A DNA stretch of 64,000 bases, taken from Flagellimonas amphidinii. Lineage in GTDB: Bacteria > Bacteroidota > Bacteroidia > Flavobacteriales > Flavobacteriaceae. Below, piece by piece: positions 19,876-27,844 of this stretch. Made by a program: the position numbers and the translations under genes. Numbering within the stretch: position 1 is the first letter of the stretch; every line of letters begins with the position of its first letter. The stretch is from the NCBI RefSeq assembly GCF_013090115.1, contig NZ_JABFNN010000021.1:186001-250000 (forward strand). Reading direction: 5' to 3'. Under the pieces are notes generated by a model. That model was not told where the DNA came from and ran no database searches. It saw only the letters and a program-made list of their open reading frames with translations.

Positions 19876-20865
19876 CTATTTTTTTGGTTTATAATTTGAT
19901 TTTTTAAGTATTTCATCAGCAGGTACATCTAACAGTTCATGCAACGAAACTTTGTTCTTTTCCATAAATGCCCTTACAATCTGCCACCCCATATACCTCC
20001 CCAGCCTTCCAGGAGATTCATTGTCCAGCTCCAATTGAAACTTGGAAAAAGGAGCGGGATCCAAAAATCTTCTATCGAGTTGAGCATCTGTACTGTACAA
20101 AAGCTCCCGTTCTACAAAATACCTCCATATCTGCTCCTCGCTGGCAATCGCCCAATCCATTTGTCCTTCTGAATATCCAATTTTTTGTGCATCGGAAATG
20201 TTGGGAAGCAATTTATCCTTCAGGTAAAGTTCCTTGCCATAAAATACCATTCGGGACAAAAATGTACGGTTCCTCGGATATCGAAGTACTTTCTTGGCAA
20301 ATGCACTGGCCACATCTGAGGTCAAATACTTTTCATCTAATCCCAACGCGATATACCTCTGGATACTTTGATAAAAATGATGATTTTTCCCTAAATAATT
20401 ATCCAATCCCAATAGCAACAAAGAATCGGTAAGGATTACCCTATCTTGATATCTGACATCTGATGTAAGGGTAACCACTTTGGGCACAGTAATCCCTGGA
20501 AAATAATATTTGATATGTTGAAAAAGGGATTTCAACTCTTCCGATTCTTCACCAAAATCCCCAAAAGTCTTATCAACCTCCTCTGAAAGTTCCAATTGGA
20601 TGGTATCAGTAAGCTTGGCTATCCAAATACTATCTGCAAATTGCTCGGGAAACAAATAAGGGTATTCCGATTTTAATTTCGGGATATCGTAAGGTTCAGC
20701 CTCAGCGAATTCACGATCAAACCGAGCCACGGTCATATCAATAGGTATTTTCGAGATTTGTTCAGCTGTTTTATCACTCTTTTTGCATCCAGAGTGTATG
20801 AACATCATCAAAAAAGTTAGGAAAGCCAGTACTTGAACAGGAAAGTATTTTATCAACCTCTTCAT
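19876..20865 (-). CDS. gldB: gliding motility lipoprotein GldB
   Basis: 329 residues with a lipoprotein signal: basic start, hydrophobic stretch, and a lipobox ending at Cys27 (HSGC). GldB is required for gliding and for the type IX secretion-linked surface machinery in Flavobacterium johnsoniae. The internal HHFYQSIQRYIALGLD and DWAIASEEQIWRYF segments and its tight pairing with gldC and divergence from nadE match the known gldB locus. Confidence 0.9.
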   Translation of the reverse strand: MKRLIKYFPVQVLAFLTFLMMFIHSGCKKSDKTAEQISKIPIDMTVARFDREFAEAEPYDIPKLKSEYPYLFPEQFADSIWIAKLTDTIQLELSEEVDKTFGDFGEESEELKSLFQHIKYYFPGITVPKVVTLTSDVRYQDRVILTDSLLLLGLDNYLGKNHHFYQSIQRYIALGLDEKYLTSDVASAFAKKVLRYPRNRTFLSRMVFYGKELYLKDKLLPNISDAQKIGYSEGQMDWAIASEEQIWRYFVERELLYSTDAQLDRRFLDPAPFSKFQLELDNESPGRLGRYMGWQIVRAFMEKNKVSLHELLDVPADEILKKSNYKPKK

Positions 20866-20898
20866 TTTTTAGGCAACAGCATTTAAATTTACAAACCA

Positions 20899-20906
20899 CA
20901 AAGGTA
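20899..20906 (-). promoter_or_regulatory. -7 promoter box of gldB-gldC
   Basis: The minus strand reads TACCTTTG, an exact TAnnTTTG match, 33 nt before the gldB ATG in the 66-nt gap shared with divergent nadE. No good -33 element is visible. Confidence 0.55.
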
Positions 20907-20931
20907 ATTTATTGAATCTAAAAAGATACGT

Positions 20932-21720
20932 ATGCAAACAGAAAAGGTAATAGTACATATTGTTGAGTGGTTAAAAGATTATGCTACCAATGCAAAATGC
21001 AAGGGTTTTGTAATTGGAGTTTCTGGTGGAATAGATTCTGCTGTCACCTCTACCCTTTGTGCCAAAACTGGTCTTGATTTATTATGTGTTGAAATGCCCA
21101 TTCACCAAGGAGACAATCAGGTAACACGCGCCGATAAGCATATTAATTGGTTAATGGATAATTTTCCCAATGTAAACCGGCAACCTGTAAACCTTACATC
21201 TGTTTTTGATAGCTTGGTAGCTTCATTCCCAAAAGTTGACAATGAAGAGGATAGATTTATGTCCCTTGCCAATACCCGAGCCAGATTGCGGATGACCACA
21301 CTTTATTACTTTGCTGCCCTTAAAGGCTATTTGGTAGCTGGCACTGGAAATAAAGTTGAAGATTTCGGGATCGGTTTTTATACTAAATATGGTGATGGTG
21401 GCGTTGATTTAAGTCCCATTGCAGATTTGCTAAAAACCGAGGTTTACGAAATTGGTGCTGCTTTGGGAGTGAACCAAGATATTATGGATGCTGCTCCAAC
21501 AGATGGACTTTGGGGAGATAGCCGTACAGATGAAGATCAAATAGGAGCATCCTATCCAGAATTGGAATGGGCCATGGAAATGGATAATCTAGGAAAGACA
21601 TCAGATGACTTTTCAAGAAGGGAAAAAGAGGTTTTTGATATCTATAAAAAGTTTAATACTGCCAACAAGCATAAGATGATTCCTATACCAATTTGTGATA
21701 TTCCCGCACACCTAAAATGA
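20932..21720 (+). CDS. nadE: NH3-dependent NAD+ synthetase NadE
   Basis: Converts nicotinate adenine dinucleotide to NAD+ with ATP and ammonia. The ATP pyrophosphatase loop SGGIDS is at residues 31-36, followed by GTGNKVEDFGIGFYTKYGDGGVD-type active-site segments and the DLLKTEV helix. At 262 residues it has only the synthetase domain and no glutaminase domain, so free ammonia (or a separate amidotransferase) is the nitrogen source. Divergent from gldB. Confidence 0.95.
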   Translation: MQTEKVIVHIVEWLKDYATNAKCKGFVIGVSGGIDSAVTSTLCAKTGLDLLCVEMPIHQGDNQVTRADKHINWLMDNFPNVNRQPVNLTSVFDSLVASFPKVDNEEDRFMSLANTRARLRMTTLYYFAALKGYLVAGTGNKVEDFGIGFYTKYGDGGVDLSPIADLLKTEVYEIGAALGVNQDIMDAAPTDGLWGDSRTDEDQIGASYPELEWAMEMDNLGKTSDDFSRREKEVFDIYKKFNTANKHKMIPIPICDIPAHLK

Positions 21721-21868
21721 CCTTTTGACCGAAAAACCCCAGTGTAAAACGAAAAAAACCCCAAAAAAACTGTGGTTTTAAGAAAAAAAATCGAGTTTTA
21801 CGTCATCAATTTGTTATCTTGCCAGCTACTTGTGTAAGTAATTAAGTACTAAACAAAACTCAATCCTA

Positions 21869-22498
21869 ATGATTAAAGTATTAATAGCCGACAACCATCC
21901 CATAGTTCGCCTTGGCATCAAAAATGTGCTCGAATCCAGTTCGAATCTTGAAATCATTGCAGATGTCTCAACTACTTCTGAACTATTTGAGGCTCTGGAA
22001 AAAGTTTCACCAGACGTGGTAATTCTTGAAATGGACATTCCAGAAATCAATGGGATAGCCACTTTGAGAAAATTGAAACAAGAATTCCCTAATGTTAAAA
22101 CATTGATGTACAGTGGACAATCTGAAGATGTCTATGCATTAAGTACAATACGTGCAGGTGCATATGGATATTTGTCCAAAAGTGCCGATTTGGATTATGT
22201 AGTCAATGCTGTAAAAAAGGTTAGCGAAGGCAACATGTTCATCACCAATGAACTTGCTCAGCGACTTGCCTTTGATGAAGGCACTCAAAAACCTAGAAGG
22301 TTCTTTAGAAAGCTTTCCTCACGAGAGGTGGAAGTATTGAAACTTCTGGCCAGCGGAAAAAGAAATAAAGAGGTTGCCGAAGGCCTAAACCTTAATGAGA
22401 AAACCGTCAGCACCTACAAAGCTCGTTTGATGAAAAAATTGAACGTTGACAATTTGGTAGACCTTTTGCAACAGGCAAAAGCTTTAGAACTGTACTAA
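21869..22498 (+). CDS. LuxR/NarL-type response regulator with Glu at the phospho-acceptor site
   Basis: 209 residues: receiver domain (1-120), linker, and a LuxR-type helix-turn-helix (about 145-205; LSSREVEVLKLLASG, VSTYKARLMKKL). The receiver keeps Asp8, the Ser of the Thr/Ser position (YSGQ) and Lys105 (LSKSAD). The residue that aligns with the phosphorylated Asp is Glu54 (VVILEMDIPEING, where the usual form is D-x-x-[ML]-P). Either it is permanently in an active-like state or it is not controlled by phosphorylation. No histidine kinase gene is adjacent. The gene is flanked by nadE and the convergent dnaG. Confidence 0.9.
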   Translation: MIKVLIADNHPIVRLGIKNVLESSSNLEIIADVSTTSELFEALEKVSPDVVILEMDIPEINGIATLRKLKQEFPNVKTLMYSGQSEDVYALSTIRAGAYGYLSKSADLDYVVNAVKKVSEGNMFITNELAQRLAFDEGTQKPRRFFRKLSSREVEVLKLLASGKRNKEVAEGLNLNEKTVSTYKARLMKKLNVDNLVDLLQQAKALELY

Positions 22499-22515
22499 GA
22501 TATCTTACACATTAT

Positions 22516-22547
22516 AAAAAGTCCTGGGCTGTTTCCCGGGATTTTTT
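22516..22547. terminator. bidirectional terminator between the regulator and dnaG
   Basis: Stem of 13 pairs with two G-U wobbles: AAAAAGTCCTGGG (22516-22528) against CCCGGGATTTTTT (22535-22547), six-base loop, A-run and T-run on opposite sides. It lies between two convergent genes. Confidence 0.85.
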
Positions 22548-22550
22548 ATT

Positions 22551-24521
22551 TTAGGAAAGTACCCTGTTCAATTTGGCGTTCAACAGTTTATTCAATTGAA
22601 GATAATTGACAATTTCCTCAAGAACTTCAGAGTTGTCCCCATTGTTGTCCTGGGTTCCCTCTTGTAATTTTTTAATTCGATTTTTAATCAAATTGCAACG
22701 AAGCGTCAAGATAGTCTCGCCTACCAATTGGGCTATGGTAATCTCTTTTTCTTTTGGATAAATATCTTTTCGCTCCCAATCATGGAGTTCGTATTGTTCA
22801 TCTTCCATTAAAATGGAAGATACTTCAGGCACCATTTCTTGATCTAAACCCGATAAAAAAGTATTTACCGTAAACTCCTCATTTTCATTTAAATCTTCAA
22901 TAAGTTTATAGTAAATAGTCCTAAACTGCTCATTGGAAAGCTCAATCTCATCTTCTTGTAGATCCAAAAATATTTTTTCATAAACCTTGGCTTCTACAAC
23001 TTCAGGTTCCAGCACCAACTCCCCTTCTTCATTCTCTTTTAAGACCAAATCTTCAAATTCTTGTTTCTGGTCACCATATAACAACAACATTTCAATGATT
23101 TTCCTTTCCAGTACATATTGAACATCTATTTTCTCTACCGGTACATTTTTTACTACTTCAAAAGCTTTCTGCTCTTGCTTTTGCTTTTTTTGAGTTTCAG
23201 TAAGCAGTTTTTTATCGATTTGAGCTAAGGTATTGTAAAGTACCTCTTCTGAAATCTGCATGATCTTGGCACATTCCTGAATGTACACTTCCTTTTTGAT
23301 CCGATCCGGAATTTTACTGATGCTGTTGACTATATCCCGAATAGTATCGGCCCGTTTTATGGGGTCATTGGCTGCCTCTTCAGCCAATAATGAAGTTTTA
23401 AATTGAATGAAATCCTTTGCATTTTCCTCTAAATAAAGCACCAGATCTTCATAGGTGTTGCTTTTGGCAAAACTGTCTGGATCCTCACCTTCTGGAAAGG
23501 TGCAAACCTTGACATTCATGCCTTGCTCCAGAATCAAGTCGATTCCGCGAAGCGATGCCCGCAAACCAGCTGCATCTCCATCAAAAAGTACGGTAATGTT
23601 TTTGGTGAGCCTATTGATCAATCGTATTTGTTCTGGTGTTAGGGCCGTACCACTAGAAGAAACCACATTTTCCACTCCCCGCTGATACATCTGGATGACA
23701 TCGGTATAGCCTTCCACCAGATAACAGTTATCTTCTTTGGCAATGGACTGCTTGGCAAAATAGATTCCATAGAGCACTTTGCTCTTGTGGTAAATGTCAC
23801 TTTCTGGAGAATTTAGATATTTGGCCGCCTTTTTATCATTGGTCAATATCCGTCCTCCGAAACCCAGTAAACGTCCACTCATAGATTGGATAGGGAACAT
23901 GACACGTCCCTTAAATCGGTCAAACTTTCTGGTCTCGCCTCCAGCTTGTTCTTTTACTATGGTCAATCCCGTTTTTTCCAGAAACTCAAGTTGATATCCA
24001 TTGTCCAGAGCAGCTTTGGTAAAAGCTTCCCATTCATCTAAACTATATCCGAGTCCAAACTTTTTAATGGTATCATCGGTAAAACCACGTTCCTTAAAAT
24101 AGGTGAGACCAATGGCTTTTCCCGGTTCCGTTTCCCAAAGCGTATTTGAGAAATGTTTTTGCGCATACTCTGAAACCAAATACATACTTTCCCGCTCATT
24201 GGCCTGCTCCTTCTCTTCATCGGTCTGCTCGGTTTCTTCTATTTCTATGTTATATTTTTTTGCCAGATATCTTATGGCTTCGGGATATGTAAAATGCTCA
24301 TGTTCCATCAAAAAAGCCACAATATTACCTCCTTTTCCGCTGCTAAAATCTTTCCAAATTTGTTTTACAGGAGATACCATAAAGCTAGGGGTACGCTCAT
24401 CACTGAATGGGCTTAATCCTTTAAAATTGGAACCCGACTTTTTTAACTGGACAAAATCACCAATAACCTCCTCTACACGAGCGGTTTCATATACTTGGTC
24501 TATGGTAGTTTTTGAAATCAA
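22551..24521 (-). CDS. dnaG: DNA primase DnaG lacking the zinc ligands
   Basis: Makes RNA primers at the replication fork. The N-terminal zinc-binding-type domain (1-100) has the family framework (KGLxPFxDERTPSF, KQIWKxFxxGKGGN), but the four metal ligands CHCC are replaced by Ser37, Ser40, Asp58 and Ser61 at exactly the canonical spacing. The RNA polymerase core with TOPRIM is intact (EGYTDVIQMYQ, LFDGDAAGLRA). The C-terminal helicase-interaction domain is acidic and poorly conserved. 656 residues. The start is TTG at 24521, fixed by homologous N-terminus and an in-frame stop just upstream. Convergent with the response regulator. Confidence 0.96.
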   Translation of the reverse strand: MISKTTIDQVYETARVEEVIGDFVQLKKSGSNFKGLSPFSDERTPSFMVSPVKQIWKDFSSGKGGNIVAFLMEHEHFTYPEAIRYLAKKYNIEIEETEQTDEEKEQANERESMYLVSEYAQKHFSNTLWETEPGKAIGLTYFKERGFTDDTIKKFGLGYSLDEWEAFTKAALDNGYQLEFLEKTGLTIVKEQAGGETRKFDRFKGRVMFPIQSMSGRLLGFGGRILTNDKKAAKYLNSPESDIYHKSKVLYGIYFAKQSIAKEDNCYLVEGYTDVIQMYQRGVENVVSSSGTALTPEQIRLINRLTKNITVLFDGDAAGLRASLRGIDLILEQGMNVKVCTFPEGEDPDSFAKSNTYEDLVLYLEENAKDFIQFKTSLLAEEAANDPIKRADTIRDIVNSISKIPDRIKKEVYIQECAKIMQISEEVLYNTLAQIDKKLLTETQKKQKQEQKAFEVVKNVPVEKIDVQYVLERKIIEMLLLYGDQKQEFEDLVLKENEEGELVLEPEVVEAKVYEKIFLDLQEDEIELSNEQFRTIYYKLIEDLNENEEFTVNTFLSGLDQEMVPEVSSILMEDEQYELHDWERKDIYPKEKEITIAQLVGETILTLRCNLIKNRIKKLQEGTQDNNGDNSEVLEEIVNYLQLNKLLNAKLNRVLS

Positions 24522-24666
24522 TGCAAGAAAACATTAAGCCTTTAAAGGTAAATAAAAACAAAATTTTGTCAAGAAACGAATATAAGTACCATTAAGATTT
24601 GGCATCTTTATTGTAATTCAAAAGAAAAATAACAACAAACCCTCGCCAGTTGTAAATTCAAACATC

Positions 24667-25017
24667 ATGAAAAAATTACTCCTCACTTTTATTCTACTGG
24701 CGTTTATGCAATCCATAATGTCGCAACAAATATTCCCTGTTGATGCAGAGTACAGGGCTGACATCAAAATCTTTAAGGTAGATCGAGATTACCAAGCTGA
24801 TCTTTTGGTGTATATGGTCAATAGAAATTATAGAGCGGATGGGAATACTGGACTTTGGTATTTTACTGATAAGGAATATAGGGCAGAAGTTAAAGTATTT
24901 TTTGTGAATCGAGACTACCAAGCTGACCTAAAAGTATATTTTGTAGACCGAGAATACATGGCAGGCTGGAGAGACACCTCAAAAAAACATATATTGGAAA
25001 CTCTACTGAAAAAATGA
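24667..25017 (+). CDS. secreted small protein of six D/N-R-x-Y-x-A-D repeats (DUF6150-like)
   Basis: 116 residues with a signal peptide (about 1-20). The mature part consists of six consecutive units of about 11-14 residues of the form [VY]xxV[DN]R[DE]Y[QR]A[DE]: FPVDAEYRAD, FKVDRDYQAD, YMVNRNYRAD, YFTDKEYRAE, FFVNRDYQAD, YFVDREYMAG. The pattern suggests a stacked beta structure. It resembles the DUF6150 repeat family of Bacteroidetes (from memory, not checked). Function unknown. The next gene downstream is a zinc-ribbon protein 26 nt away on the same strand, so they may form a pair. Confidence 0.7.
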   Translation: MKKLLLTFILLAFMQSIMSQQIFPVDAEYRADIKIFKVDRDYQADLLVYMVNRNYRADGNTGLWYFTDKEYRAEVKVFFVNRDYQADLKVYFVDREYMAGWRDTSKKHILETLLKK

Positions 25018-25043
25018 TGCAAACCAGTATTTTTATACTATAG

Positions 25044-25289
25044 TTGATTTTTATGATTCTATTCTTTGGAACAAGGCCCGGTAAAAAGGAAACCAAGAAA
25101 CTGCTTGGAGCAACATGCCCACATTGTCATCAAAAAGATACCATGACAGCAGTTTCCCAGCCCAATTATGCCCATGTGTTCTGGATTCCTGTTTTCACCC
25201 TTAAAAATGTGAGCTATGCGGAATGTTCTTACTGCAAACGGGTTTATTATAAAGAGGAATTTACCCCAGAAATGGAGCGCGCGTTATAA
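25044..25289 (+). CDS. small zinc-ribbon protein
   Basis: 81 residues with two CxxC knuckles, CPHC near residue 25 and CSYC near residue 61, separated by 32 residues: a zinc ribbon of the zinc_ribbon_15 kind found in many small bacterial proteins. The first residues (MIFMILFFG) are hydrophobic and may form a short anchor. Role unknown. The 3' end overlaps the convergent gene at 25284 by 6 nt. Confidence 0.7.
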   Translation: MIFMILFFGTRPGKKETKKLLGATCPHCHQKDTMTAVSQPNYAHVFWIPVFTLKNVSYAECSYCKRVYYKEEFTPEMERAL

Positions 25290-26354
25290 ATCGAACCGAA
25301 GACCCACGGAAATATTGTTTTGTTCTATTGCTGCATCTTTAAAGATGGGATTAAGGTCATATTTTATGTACAACGCTATCTCGTCAAAACCCATATAGGC
25401 ACTTAACCCATAAATAAGTTCACTAGTATTATAATCTCTTTTGAGCTTATCCTTTATGTTTTCACCATTGCGCGAATACTTCAACTTCTGTCTAGCACCT
25501 AAATTGACTCCCCCATAGCCTCCAATTCCTAACCTAAATTGATTGCGTATGGAATACCGAATGCTTCTCTCATTTTCCCAATAGCGCGATGGTCCAAACT
25601 CAAAATAAATCGGAAACACTAAGTTATCCATACGCAATTTTGATTTATCCAGTTCAAATTCAAACTCCTCCAGTTGGGTCTGATTACCATTTTGGACGAA
25701 GTATTGGTTATTTTCCGGTTTTAACCCATTAAATTGAAATGAGAAGCCATAATGAAAACGCAACCAGTTGGAATTTCTAAAAACGCGGGTTCTCCATTGC
25801 CAGCCCATTTCAAAAAATCTACTTCCACCTATTTTGTAAGGAGAATCACTTAAAGACTGCCCTTCAATTAGGGCATTGTTCAATCCTATTGCAAAAACAA
25901 TATCCGAATACGTCCTTCTATCATAAACAATAGGTCTATCCCAACGTCTTGTATTGAAAGAAAAAGCTCGTTTACCATCTATATCAATTCCAAATCGTAC
26001 TCGGTCATCAGGAATAGTGTCCATTTCCGAAAGTGAAAGGGTATTGCCTTCATTTCTCTCCAAAAGGGCAATTTGATTATCTATAATGGCCACCCTATTT
26101 TCAATGTTCAAAGCCCTTTTTCTGGCCACTTCCTCTTTCAACAACTGAGCTTCATTCGCAGAAAGGTTACCTTTTCGTAAACGTTCATTGATATCTTTGA
26201 TTTCTTGTTTTAGAGCTTCTTTTTCCTGTTCAATGATTCTTTCTTTTTGAACGCGGAGCGCCGCTATCCGACCTTCATAATCTTCTTGGGCATTACTGTT
26301 TTGACAAACAAGCAAAACCACTAATACCGCAAGATAAACTGTAATTATTTTCAT
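25284..26354 (-). CDS. outer-membrane beta-barrel protein with coiled-coil N-terminus
   Basis: The ATG at 26354 is preferred over an upstream one 39 nt earlier because it begins a clean signal peptide (MKIITVYLAVLVVLLVCQ, cut near SNAQ). About residues 30-105 are a charged coiled coil (ERIIEQEKEALKQEIKDINERL). The rest has alternating aromatic/polar strands (FEMGWQWRTRVFR, WLRFHYGFSFQFNG, FYFEFGPSRYW-like, ISVGLRFDL) ending in a terminal aromatic-containing strand, the look of an outer-membrane barrel. Function unknown. It lies downstream of the sigma/anti-sigma pair and could be a target or partner of that system. Confidence 0.7.
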   Translation of the reverse strand: MKIITVYLAVLVVLLVCQNSNAQEDYEGRIAALRVQKERIIEQEKEALKQEIKDINERLRKGNLSANEAQLLKEEVARKRALNIENRVAIIDNQIALLERNEGNTLSLSEMDTIPDDRVRFGIDIDGKRAFSFNTRRWDRPIVYDRRTYSDIVFAIGLNNALIEGQSLSDSPYKIGGSRFFEMGWQWRTRVFRNSNWLRFHYGFSFQFNGLKPENNQYFVQNGNQTQLEEFEFELDKSKLRMDNLVFPIYFEFGPSRYWENERSIRYSIRNQFRLGIGGYGGVNLGARQKLKYSRNGENIKDKLKRDYNTSELIYGLSAYMGFDEIALYIKYDLNPIFKDAAIEQNNISVGLRFDL

Positions 26355-26442
26355 GATTGTTTTGATTTTATACCTTCCCAACCTCTCCTTCACCTATTAA
26401 GGTGAGGAGAAGCTAAAAAGGGTTTCTTGATTGATGAATAAT

Positions 26443-27168
26443 TTAATTGTTCCTGTCAGCCACCGCAGTGCGCAGTTTGAAGTAGCCTTCTTTAAGCGCA
26501 TCAAAAATCTGATTCCTAAAAGACCCGTCCAGTTCATCCTCTACTTCGGTCAACAACGCCATGGCGTCCACACTTCCACTTTGGACAAATACCCTTTCTG
26601 AAAGAATCTGTTGTTCTGCAGCCCGAAGCAAAGAATCCACCTCAGCATCACTTACTTCTGGGTTTATGCTTTCCAAAAGCTGTACTTGTGCCACCACCTC
26701 TTGTACTTTTTGGGCAATCAAGTCATCTGATTCCTCAAGCAAAAGCTCATTGTGGTCTTGGTCAGTTTCAACTTGGACCACTTGCACGTCTTCAAAACTG
26801 TCATCCAGTCCTACATCTTCAATTATTTTCTTATCCGATTCTTCTTTTGATTGTGCTACGGCATTTTTTTCAGAAAGCTTTATTTCAGCATTTTTAATCT
26901 CTTTTTTCAATGTATCTGTTTGTTCCAGTTGTTCTTCGGTTTTTACAACTTCAATAGTTTCCTCTGTAGGATTATCCTCTTTAAAAAACAAGGCTGAAAC
27001 CAATACCACTCCAACAAAAACTGCAGCCACCGCATACAAATACCTATTCTTTCTTGGGTTGTTGTCTTTGACATTTAGCTGAGCGGCCACTTTTTCCCAT
27101 GAGTCAGCAGAAGGCTTGATCTCTCTTTTCTCCAAATTTTCTTTGATGTGCTTTTCCAACTTTTCCAT
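26443..27168 (-). CDS. single-pass membrane protein, putative anti-sigma factor
   Basis: 241 residues: about 42 cytoplasmic residues with a helical KPSADSWEKVAAQL segment, one membrane helix (43-62), then a long acidic extracytoplasmic part rich in Glu, Asp, Gln and Val. In flavobacteria a protein of this layout usually follows an ECF sigma gene, and it begins 11 nt after one here, so it is probably its membrane-bound antagonist. The ZAS zinc motif of classical anti-sigma factors is absent. The call is from topology and place, not from a recognised domain. Confidence 0.6.
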   Translation of the reverse strand: MEKLEKHIKENLEKREIKPSADSWEKVAAQLNVKDNNPRKNRYLYAVAAVFVGVVLVSALFFKEDNPTEETIEVVKTEEQLEQTDTLKKEIKNAEIKLSEKNAVAQSKEESDKKIIEDVGLDDSFEDVQVVQVETDQDHNELLLEESDDLIAQKVQEVVAQVQLLESINPEVSDAEVDSLLRAAEQQILSERVFVQSGSVDAMALLTEVEDELDGSFRNQIFDALKEGYFKLRTAVADRNN

Positions 27169-27179
27169 ACTACTACATT

Positions 27180-27749
27180 TTAATCCCTTGATTTTACCCT
27201 GGGAGACATACCTTTAAGTTCTAGGTTTTCCTTAAGCATTTTACGGGCCTTGAACAACTGGGATTTTGATGTACCTTCTGATATTTTCAACATGTCGGCT
27301 ATTTCATGGTGCTTGTACCCTTCAATGGCATAGAGCAAAAACACCATTTTATATCCTTCAGGAAGTGAATCTATCAAGTATTGGGCATATTCCATATCCA
27401 ACAAACTTTCCCGGTCATTTTGTTCCTTGTGCTGAGATTCATACACCTCATCATCATAGACCACAAATTGTTTTTTCCGTAAAAATGAAATGCATTCCCG
27501 TACCATGATCGTTCTTAACCATCCCTCAAAACTTCCTTTATGATTGAATGAATTCAATTTATTGAAAGCCTTGACAAATGCACTCACCATAACATCTTCT
27601 GCAAATTGAACGTCCCTGATATACTGTCTGCAAATGCTCAACATCTTGGGCGAAAACCTATCGTACAACATTTTCTGCGCCTGTTGATTGCCTCTAACAG
27701 ACTTCTTGATCAAATCATTTTCGTTATAGTATACCGGTATAATTTTCAA
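27180..27749 (-). CDS. ECF-type RNA polymerase sigma factor
   Basis: 189 residues with sigma region 2 (FSPKMLSICRQYIRDVQFAEDVMVSAFVKAF) and region 4 helix-turn-helix (YKHHEIADMLKISEGTSKSQLFKARKML), no regions 1 or 3. The start is TTG at 27749: the N-terminus KIIPVYYNENDLIKK matches the usual beginning of this flavobacterial sigma group, and a stop lies just upstream in frame. First of a three-gene set: sigma, membrane protein, outer-membrane protein. Confidence 0.9.
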   Translation of the reverse strand: MKIIPVYYNENDLIKKSVRGNQQAQKMLYDRFSPKMLSICRQYIRDVQFAEDVMVSAFVKAFNKLNSFNHKGSFEGWLRTIMVRECISFLRKKQFVVYDDEVYESQHKEQNDRESLLDMEYAQYLIDSLPEGYKMVFLLYAIEGYKHHEIADMLKISEGTSKSQLFKARKMLKENLELKGMSPRVKSRD

Positions 27750-27844
27750 AAGTGCTTTGGTATGTTTCTATTAGTATAGACGCTTCCAGAGAGAGAAACG
27801 TTGCCTAGAAACATTTTTATGAAGAAAATTTACCAAAAAACTGT

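Noticed and set aside
21733-21779. Hairpin AAAACCCCAGT / ACTGTGGTTTT after nadE
   Set aside because: One mismatch, a 25-base A-rich loop and no T-run on the plus strand; too weak to call a terminator.
26561-27082. 173-codon plus-strand frame, Ser-rich, opposite the anti-sigma-like gene
   Set aside because: Low-complexity Ser/Thr composition is the reverse complement of an acidic, Glu-rich protein; no start or promoter context.
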